Shown here piece after piece: positions 57,095-64,000 of a stretch of DNA of 64,000 nt. Numbering within the stretch: position 1 is the first letter of the stretch; each line of letters starts with the position of its first letter. A model generated the notes under the pieces. That model had not been told where the DNA came from. It did no database searches and was given only the letters and a program-made list of their open reading frames with translations. A program made the position numbers and the translations under genes. The DNA is from Forsythia viridissima (lineage: Eukaryota > Streptophyta > Magnoliopsida > Lamiales > Oleaceae), in the NCBI GenBank assembly GCA_030279155.1, contig CM059043.1, forward strand, positions 3,534,001-3,598,000, written 5' to 3'.

Positions 57095-57100
57095 TATAAT
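57095..57100 (+). promoter_or_regulatory. Candidate TATA box of the 57204 gene
   Basis: TATAAT in TTTCTCTATAATACATA, ~105 bp before ATG 57204. The upstream in-frame ATG at 57078 precedes this box, a reason to prefer the later start. Confidence 0.45.
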
Positions 57101-57203
57101 ACATATCATTTTAGAATTCAACCCCAAAAAATTCTCAACTGTTCTTTCCATCTTGTCCTTTCCATCAAATGCTTTAATTTTTGGTACTTTGAAAGTCACT
57201 GAA

Positions 57204-57950
57204 ATGGCTTCTTCTCGTCAATTTCAAGAATGTTTTGATTCCTTTGATTGTAAAATCCGGCGAGGATCTAAAGCTCAAATGTGTCTCCACAAGATTTTAC
57301 GCATAATTTCCACCGTACCGCCCCGTATTGCCACCGTCAATCCGCCCTCTTCCGTCTCAGAAACGGAAAAGAAAGGGTCGGAAGTTGAATTTTTTGAATT
57401 GAAGGAGATGGTGGAGGAATCTCATGTGTACACAGCTGGTGGCGTGGGGCTGAGTTCGAGTAGTATAACTGTAGGAACTGGCGGTCCGCCAGACTTGCAC
57501 GGCGGCGGAGATTCCAGAATAATTATTGGAAGCTGCTCCTCAGGCGGTGATGAATGCGATCAACTACTGAATGACGCTAAGTATCATAGTGAAGCTGAGA
57601 GGAGTTTAAACTTGCTCATTGAAGCTACAAAATTGATCTTCGGTGAGTTCAAAGAGAATAACAAACCTGAGTCTGAATCCGCATCCAAATCGGCGGAGCC
57701 AAATGAGTTAAAGAAAAATAAAACGACAATGAATGAGTCAAATGAGGGGAAATTGAAACGACGGAGCCGGTGCTGGAAGGCGGCGGAGATTGGTGGATAT
57801 TTCGAAGATACGGCATCGCCGGTGGTGCGGTCTAAACGAGGGAGAACTCGGTTTTTGCCGCACAAGTACAGGGACTCGGTGCTCGAACCGTTGAGTCAGT
57901 TGTCGAGTCACCGGTCGTCCATAATCCCAAGAAAACGTAGGTCAAAGTGA
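57204..57950 (+). CDS. Uncharacterised plant protein with basic C-terminus, 248 aa
   Basis: I do not recognise a named family. The start MASSRQFQECFDSFD is preferred over the ATG 42 codons upstream because that extension is hydrophobic, lies before the likely TATA box and is AT-rich like non-coding DNA. Residues ~22-42 (SKAQMCLHKILRIISTVPPR) may form a helix. There is a Gly/Ser-rich stretch at 79-115 and a helical segment at 126-150 (AERSLNLLIEATKLIFGEFK). A low-complexity Glu/Ser/Lys region spans 151-183. The C-terminus is basic: KRRSRCWKAAE (185-195), SKRGRTRFLPHKYRDSVLEP (210-229) and RKRRSK at the end. The RGRxxxLPxKYRDSVLEP part looks like a conserved motif of plant nuclear proteins, and the basic clusters suggest nuclear import. 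Intronless, coding-like GC content, no stops. Function unknown. Confidence 0.75.
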   Translation: MASSRQFQECFDSFDCKIRRGSKAQMCLHKILRIISTVPPRIATVNPPSSVSETEKKGSEVEFFELKEMVEESHVYTAGGVGLSSSSITVGTGGPPDLHGGGDSRIIIGSCSSGGDECDQLLNDAKYHSEAERSLNLLIEATKLIFGEFKENNKPESESASKSAEPNELKKNKTTMNESNEGKLKRRSRCWKAAEIGGYFEDTASPVVRSKRGRTRFLPHKYRDSVLEPLSQLSSHRSSIIPRKRRSK

Positions 57951-58048
57951 AAGAAAAGAAAAAGAAAAATTAGAATGCAAGTGACAAAATATGCATTTGT
58001 TTTGAGGTACATTTGTTCTAATGTGTTACAAAGGCTCTCTATCAATGT

Positions 58049-58054
58049 AATAAA
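58049..58054 (+). terminator. Candidate poly(A) signal of the 57204 gene
   Basis: AATAAA about 100 bp after the stop codon, following T- and GT-rich sequence (ATTTGTTCTAATGTGTT). Confidence 0.5.
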
Positions 58055-58140
58055 ACGCTTATATTTAATATTTAGAACTATCTTGTAATTTGAAGCGGGG
58101 CACGAAGCATGTTGATGTACTTGTGTCAAGTGGGACATAT

Positions 58141-58834
58141 AAAACGTAAGTTATTAATTTTTAAAAATGTCAATTTTAGATAGAATTTTTAGTCGAGTTT
58201 GGTCACTTCAATTTTGACTATTTCATTTTTTGAATTTTTTTCTCGTAAGTGGTGATTTAGAGAAGCGAGTAAAAAGAAAACAATTGAAGATATTAATATT
58301 GTTTATTTTTATTGTTCAATTTATCTCAATTCTATAAATTATAACACTTCACTATATACCAAGGGTAGTTTAAGTTATAAGTCGATTTTTTTGATACTTG
58401 AAGAATACCATATAATGGGAGCTGGACTTTGAAAAGAGAAAAATTTCAAACCCATACAAATAACCTGTATAATTTTTATTGTCGTATTGAATTGAAATTC
58501 GATCATTGAAGCATGTTTGTGTAAATTTGTTTTGAACATTGTTAGATATGCTATAGCTTTGTTTTCACCATTTTTAAATTAAAAAATATATATTATTTTC
58601 AAAATAAATAAGTTATGTATTGATGATCAATAAAAAAAATTATTTATTTACTTATAATTTGATATAAATTAACTTTTTCAGCTCCTGCAAACATGATGTT
58701 TCTTAAATAAATAAAAAATAGTAATAAATAGGAAGCAATCTTCATTGTACCAAATGTCACGTACCCTAACCATTTTCAATGAATTGACACTTTATGTGGA
58801 TCTCAACACACTACCAAGTACAAGCTATCATTAT
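58141..58834. other. Intergenic, nothing recognised
   Basis: AT-rich, no gene or repeat supported. Confidence 0.4.
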
Positions 58835-59303
58835 AGGAAAAATTACAATTAGGGTTCTCACCTATTGAAGATGTAGGAAGTAGGTCCCCGACCTAGTATT
58901 TTGGTAACCTAAATCCCAGACCTTTTAATTTTGTAACATTTGTGTATCCAATTGACGATTCAAACTCAAATTTCTGTTAGAAAGATATTTATACCAAACA
59001 CCCTTATATTTAATTAAACAAAAATTAATAATTAACGGATTTTTTAAAAAAAAAAAAAAAAAAAAACCCCCACCCAACCTCCCATAGTCGGCTCCCAACG
59101 CCTTAGTGGATTTTGTTTAATATGAGATTATGGTAAAATCATCTTTTTAATGAAAATTTTGTTTTTAATCAAATATAAAGGTAAAATTATTCATTTGACT
59201 CAAGTGCTACACAAAGAAAAGGTTGGGGGACAGCAATCGCTAAAATAATAAGTTGAGACTTACTTGGTAAATCTCCAATAGGTTGAGGACCCCCAATTTT
59301 TTA
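58835..59303. mobile_element. MULE-like MITE
   Basis: Inverted arms of ~90 bp: AAAATTACAATTAGGGTTCTC, ACCTATTGAAGAT, GTCCCCGACC facing GGTTGGGGGACAG, ATCTCCAATAGGTTGAGGAC, CCCCCAATTTTTT. No coding content. Confidence 0.55.
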
Positions 59304-59970
59304 ATTTTTTTAATGATTTTAACTAATCAAATAATTTATTTTCATTGGCAGTCTTAAATTATGTTACTATAGTCTCCTTAAACAAATAAGATAAATGTGT
59401 TAAAACAAAAATCATCATTAGTCTCCTTACACAATTAGCTATCAAGCATTTCAAGATTCATGCTAGACATTGCATTGATCTACAAATTTTCAAAGATTAT
59501 CAATGATGGATCGTAATATCTAACGTATTAGACATGCTACTTGGTAATGCATGATTGTTTCACTTCATATAGTTAGTAATGATGAGTCAAATTTGTCCAA
59601 ATATTATAATTCTTGATCAATTTCAAAATGTATTGACTTTTCTAAATAGATTATGAATCTTGAGCACAAACTATTTTTAATTAAACTCGTCTTCAAAAGC
59701 CAAATTGGTAAACTCGTATAGTTATATTTCAAATTCACTTTAAACATATTTATATTTAGTTAAATTCAACAAACTTCTAGTACATCTTAATAGTAATATA
59801 TACATTTCTCGTGCAATCTATCTTAAACATAATGTTACATTTCAAAGTTAAATTTGCCTAATGGAAACAATGATGTCACCACCGTGATTGTTCTCTTTTT
59901 TCCAACCTGACTGGGGTAGAAAAGCTCGATATAGAAGAGGCGGTCGAGCCCAACCCGATTGCGTGTTGAA
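59304..59970. other. Intergenic, nothing recognised
   Basis: AT-rich up to ~59880; then a short GC-richer stretch (59895-59970, GGTCGAGCCCAACCCGATT) that may be a repeat fragment. Confidence 0.4.
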
Positions 59971-60788
59971 GATACAGTTATCACCCGATTTTGGTAAGAT
60001 TTCTATGTCAGCAAAGGTCCAGTAAAAGTCCCATCTAGGCCTGATTCAGGCCTCGCTAAAGCCTTATAGGCACAGTGAGGGCCTCCTAGATTCATAAAGG
60101 TCCTATAGACCCGACGAAGGCCTCGAGGGCCCAGCAAGGGCCTCGTAAATTCTCAGGAGGTCTCAGAAGCCCATCGAACAACTTAGCATTCCTGAATCAG
60201 AGTATTGCGAGGCCCATGAAGAGCCTCGACACTCATGGCCGACACAGAAAGTCTTGCCGGGCATCATATTTATTATAGTCCATAGATAATCTGATATCTT
60301 GGGACAGTAATCTTAGAGATTGAGAGAGATTAGGATGCAATGTCAGAGGATCACGGTGAGATTAGAACTTACCTTATCTGATAAGGAAAGAGAATCTCAA
60401 CAGAATTCTAATTGATTGTTTCCCTAAATCAATTAGGATCCTCCCCTTATAAATATTAGATTCAGGTTTATTCCAAGGGACGCATTCTTCAGTACGCATA
60501 TTTTCATGACGCACTCTTTTACGTTTAAGAATCCCAACCCTAAACTCTGCTCAAATCTCTGCCTGCTTGTCTCTCCCACACCCCGTTATTTCCACCCCCG
60601 TGTATCTTCCATATACAGGCAGTTGACTTGATCGTCGGAGCGCTAACGATCGCCGGACCCTTTTTCTCCAGAGATCTTGGTGCCTAACGATTGTCCTAGT
60701 GTGCAGGTAACATACGAGTTGGCAGTGGAGTAACTGGAGATATGTTGACACGTGGACGTTGCAGGTTCGACGTCAACACTCAACAGAT

Positions 60789-60806
60789 TGGCGCCGTCTG
60801 TGGGAA
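60789..60806 (+). other. Primer-binding site of the compact Tat element
   Basis: TGGCGCCGTCTGTGGGAA, the usual PBS of plant Tat-type gypsy elements, three bases after the LTR border. Confidence 0.85.
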
Positions 60807-60865
60807 CGAAATACGTTACACAACCAAAGACTTGTGGTAAAAACGTGTTTTCTACTCAGAAGAGT

Positions 60866-61264
60866 ATGGCAACCGAACATTCCATAGAGGAAGAAGTTGA
60901 GTCCCACCACACTAACTTGCAACAGGAAAGCGTTCAGGACCTACAGAATGTAACCCACTGCAAGAGAAGAAGACAACGACAGAGACGGCCGAAGTTGGAA
61001 AACGCCCGGATGAAGGCGGCGTTTGAACTGTTGGAGAATCAATCTCTTCAACATGGACCCAAGTGTAGCCGTGCCAGGCGAAGCTCTTCGAGGTCTAGCT
61101 CTATCGAAAGTCGTCGGTCTCAAGATGATTCGCCAATCCTCAACGGGCAAAACCCCAGAACCAGGAGAAACCTCGTGCCTCGTGAGTGGAGAAGTTGGTT
61201 GCCTCTGCCAGTGGATTCGAAAGGTTGGAGTCTAGGTCGTCTGTGGCTCGACCTCAATCGTTGA
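60866..61264 (+). CDS. Short gag-like frame of the compact Tat element, 132 aa
   Basis: Starts MATEHSIEEEVESHHTNLQQ and contains CKRRRQRQRRPKLENARMKA and an Arg/Ser-rich middle (CSRARRSSSRSSSIESRRSQ). The charged, low-complexity character and the position right after the PBS fit the N-terminal leader part of Tat gag, but no capsid or zinc knuckle is present. Probably a degraded remnant without function. ATG 60866 is the first plausible start. Confidence 0.45.
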   Translation: MATEHSIEEEVESHHTNLQQESVQDLQNVTHCKRRRQRQRRPKLENARMKAAFELLENQSLQHGPKCSRARRSSSRSSSIESRRSQDDSPILNGQNPRTRRNLVPREWRSWLPLPVDSKGWSLGRLWLDLNR

Positions 61265-61556
61265 GTAGCCGGCTTAGCGAGCCCAGCGATGACTACTGAG
61301 AGAAGAGAAGGTACTCCAGGACTGCGAATGAAAGACCAGAACGGTTGTGCGACCTTGATGATGACGATGATCTCCCATTCTCCAAATAGTTGAAGGCTAG
61401 AGAACTCTCCGCATGGTTCAAAATGCCTCCTATGGAGAAATATGACTCGAGATGTAATCTCACGAATTCCATTGGAGGTTCACTTTCTAAAGGCATTCGT
61501 CATCATTTAATGCTTCTTCTTAAAGTCCTACGCCTGATATAAATAATAGGCTCAGA

Positions 61557-61566
61557 CTTGGGGGAC
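61557..61566 (+). other. Polypurine tract
   Basis: CTTGGGGGAC three bases before the TG of the 3' LTR; GACTTGGGGGACTATTG is the common Tat PPT/LTR junction. Confidence 0.7.
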
Positions 61567-62559
61567 TATTGTTACCACCCGATTTTGGTAAGACTTTTAC
61601 GTCAGCAAAGGTCCAGTAAAAGTCTCATCTATGCCTGATTCAGGCCTCACTAAAGCCTTATAGGCCCAGCGAGGGCCTCCTAGATTCATAAAGGTCCTAT
61701 AGACCCGACGAAGGCCTTGAGGGCCCAGTAAGGGCCTCGTAAATTCTCAGGAGGCCTCGGAGGCCCATCGAACATCTTAGCATGCCTGAATCAGAGTATT
61801 GTGAGGCCCATGAAGAGCCTCGACACTCATGGCCGACCCAGAGAGCCTCGTCGGGCTTCATATTTATTATAGTCCATAGGTAATCTGATATCTTGGGATA
61901 GTAATCTTAGAGATTGAGAGAGATTAGGATGCAATCTCGGAGGATCACAGTGAGATTAGAACTTACCTTATTTGATAAAGAAAGAGAATTCCAACAAAAT
62001 TCGAATTGATTGCTTCCCTAAATCAATTAGGATTCTCCCCTTATAAATATTAGATTCAGGTTTATTCCAAGGGACGCATTCTTCAGTACGCATATTTTTA
62101 TGACGCACTCTTTTACGTTTAAGAATCCCAACCCTAAACTCTGCTCAAATCTCTGCCTGTTTGTCTCTCCCACACCCCGTTATTTTTACCCCCCGTATAT
62201 CTTCCATATACCGGCAGTTGACTTGATCGTCGGAGCGCCAACGATCGCCGGACCCTTTTTCTCCGGAGTTTCTAGTGCCTAACGATTGTCCTAGTATGCA
62301 GGTAACATACGAGTTGGCAGAGGAGTGACTGGAGATCTGTTGACACGTGGACGTTGCAGGTTCCGACGTCAACAGATACCTTCTCCAATATTTTGCAGAC
62401 AAGACCTGAAAGAACTAATGAGAAAGCTTGACAATGAAACTTGTCACAGTCATAGTTGTCTAGCATGCGTCTAAAAGATACCTTTTAATTAAACCCGCGA
62501 CATGACATCTAGGATGTGATACGATGATTCTTGAGATTGCACCACTTGTCACACCAATT

Positions 62560-62741
62560 TATGGATGACAAAAAAATCCGTCTCCGCCCCGCTCCGATTT
62601 CCCCGCCTCGAATATTTTTATTTTATTTTATTTTTATGTTTTAAAAGATAAATAGAATTTTTTCAATTCCCACCCCGCCCACCAAAAATCTTTGACGGGA
62701 GCGAGAATGGTAATAGTCGCCTTGACCTGTTGCCATCCATA
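62560..62741. mobile_element. hAT-like MITE, family 'GGATGGCAA', copy 4, short form
   Basis: Ends TATGGATGACAA and TTGCCATCCATA; flanks CACCAATT and GGTCAATT share the last five bases. GC-rich ends (CCGCCCCGCTCCG), 182 bp. Confidence 0.7.
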
Positions 62742-62836
62742 GGTCAATTGACTTTGGCCTAGGGCCATTTATCCTAAAGATGAAATTTATGAGAGAAAAA
62801 TTATTATAAACAAGTTCTCTCCATTGATTAGCTTAA

Positions 62837-63525
62837 GGCTCCGTTTGGGATTGATTTTGGAGTCCAACTTCTGATTCTCAAACAATCAGAAGTTGATTTA
62901 GGCGTTTGGTAAATTTTTTAAAAGTGATTATAAAATAATTTGACTTACCTGGCAGCAGATTTTGAAAAGCAGCAAAATGACAGCTTTTCAAATTCTACTT
63001 TTAGCTTTTACATTTATATATTATTAAAATACCTATTATACCTCTAATTAATTAAATTAATTCCTTTAATACTCATTTGAAAATCGAATTGAAGCGAGTT
63101 GATGCATAAAAAAATAATATAAATGTAATTAATTTTTGCACTATATGACTATATTTTTATTTTGTAATTTTTATAAAATTTGAAATTTATTATGTGTTTA
63201 TTATTTTTATTTTGAAATAATAATAATGAATGCATTGTCTTGTTAAAAAATATATGATTAGGAAAAAAAATGAATTTTACTACTCGTGATAATAATAATA
63301 ATACATAATAACATTATTATATTTAATGTCTTTTTTAGTAATTTAATACTGTTACAATAATAAATCACTTTTATTTATCAAACGCTCAAATACTGCTTTT
63401 AAAACATACAACAATTTTGAAACAAGAATTTACCAAACACTTATTTGATTCTTCCCACAGCTGATTCTTTCTTCAGCACAGTAGAAGCTGATTCTCTTAA
63501 AAGCACAGCAATACCAAACCAAGCC
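62837..63525. mobile_element. Tourist-like (PIF/Harbinger) MITE, 689 bp, TSD TAA
   Basis: Starts GGCTCCGTTTGGGATTG, ends CAATACCAAACCAAGCC; TAA at 62834-62836 and 63526-63528. The inverted ends and the TAA duplication are typical. AGCAG/CTGCTTTT words repeat in both arms. Confidence 0.85.
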
Positions 63526-63528
63526 TAA

Positions 63529-64000
63529 GTAATATTCAACCTACTTAGCAAGATCGTGGTATGGAGGCTCTCAAACCTCTTCCTCTCTATCCCACACTCA
63601 AATATATATCAATTCTACCATCCTTTCCAGTCTATCGTTGTGATTGGCAAATTGATATGATCGTTCAAGTGTAAAAGTAAGATACACGTGGATGAACGAG
63701 GCATGATGAGTAAGATACATTTTAATTTTAATAATTGATATAATTTAACAAACACAAAATAAGTATTTAAAAAAATATCAACTTGCATAATTTGGCAACA
63801 CAACCAATATTGGTCATACTTATGAAGCATAAAAAGCTTTTGGCTCAACTTGTGAATGACTTGACACCATAATGTAGTGTTAAAAAATATTTGAGAAATT
63901 GATGTAAATGGTTCATAACTTGTCTCCAGTGTTAAAATAGGTCTAACGTTTGTTTTTTTGTACAAAAAATTATAACTTATATGTTTTGGTGCATAATTAA
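63529..64000. other. Intergenic end of window
   Basis: An open frame of 116 codons on the minus strand (63615-63965) has no recognisable domain and the base composition of the flanks. I do not call it a gene. Confidence 0.4.

Larger units (their letters stand above)
59976..62374 (+). mobile_element. Compact non-autonomous Tat-type LTR retrotransposon, TSD GATAC
   Basis: 5' LTR 59976-60785 and 3' LTR 61570-62374 (805 bp; starts TGTTACCACCCGATTTTGG, ends GACGTCAACA). GATAC occurs at 59971-59975 and 62375-62379. The PBS is at 60789 and a polypurine tract lies just before the 3' LTR. The interior is only 784 bp with one short frame and no pol. The 5' LTR begins AG instead of TG and carries an extra CTCAACA at its end. 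I count about 50 differences between the LTRs, mostly transitions, i.e. ~93% identity, so the insertion is not very recent. Each LTR has a CCTTATAAATATTAG TATA region. It must have moved with proteins from a full Tat element. Confidence 0.92.

Noticed and set aside
57078..57203. N-terminal extension of the 57204 gene from ATG 57078
   Set aside because: It lies upstream of or across the likely TATA box, is AT-rich and encodes a hydrophobic stretch unlike the rest of the protein.
63615..63965. 116-codon minus-strand open frame
   Set aside because: No recognisable motif, and the composition is that of the AT-rich flanks.
1..64000. tRNA, rRNA or CRISPR-like arrays
   Set aside because: No tRNA B-box context or rRNA core was recognised by eye, and the GGTCGTT arrays at 49.7-55.7 kb are CACTA subterminal repeats without regular spacing.

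Overview
The window looks like nuclear DNA of a eudicot plant. It is AT-rich, genes are sparse, the few complete genes encode plant-specific families (CBF/DREB1 AP2 factor, plastid arogenate dehydratase, AG-peptide), one small gene has GT-AG introns, and nearly everything else is plant-type transposons. I could not fix the species; an asterid is only a guess.

Five intact-looking genes are supported. They are: a 67-aa COX7a-like mitochondrial subunit on the minus strand (CDS 1444-1736, two coding exons, plus a 5'UTR exon near 3396-3650); a CBF/DREB1-type AP2 factor (20421-21077, minus); an AGP23-like arabinogalactan peptide (33665-33850, minus); an intronless arogenate dehydratase (41292-42542, plus); and an uncharacterised basic-tailed protein (57204-57950, plus). 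They are not a cluster and do not share a pathway.

Mobile DNA by region. 3.7-5.2 kb: a small MULE-like element with ~260-bp inverted arms carries the N-terminal part of a TolB/DPP6-like gene and lies directly upstream of the COX7a-like gene. 5.4-12.1 kb: a dead hAT transposon (zinc-finger MYM/TTF-type transposase) is split by a 3.1-kb solo LTR (TSD GCTGT). 12.3-17.2 kb: a decayed Tat-type Ty3/gypsy element is split by a hAT MITE and an Athila-type solo LTR (TSD ATGAT). 23.3-27.6 kb: two Athila-type LTRs in opposite orientation flank a reduced interior. 31.6-32.6 kb: an LTR pair is separated by only 43 bp (TSD CTTAT). 35.2-36.5 kb: a truncated Ty1/copia. 43.9-46.4 kb: MITEs nested in or beside one another. 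48.8-56.1 kb: a ~7.3-kb long-TIR MULE with a GRF zinc-finger relic is host to a 6-kb CACTA element (TSD TGA), which holds a second CACTA-like unit with a PttA/TNP-like gene and a hAT MITE. 60.0-62.4 kb: a compact non-autonomous Tat element with both LTRs, PBS, PPT and TSD GATAC.

The window reads as a nested-insertion record around a few ordinary genes. I found no convincing evidence of a novel enzymatic or defence system. The most unusual items are the gene-fragment MULE at the COX7a-like promoter, the MULE/CACTA/CACTA nest, the head-to-head Athila LTRs and the nearly interior-less LTR pair.
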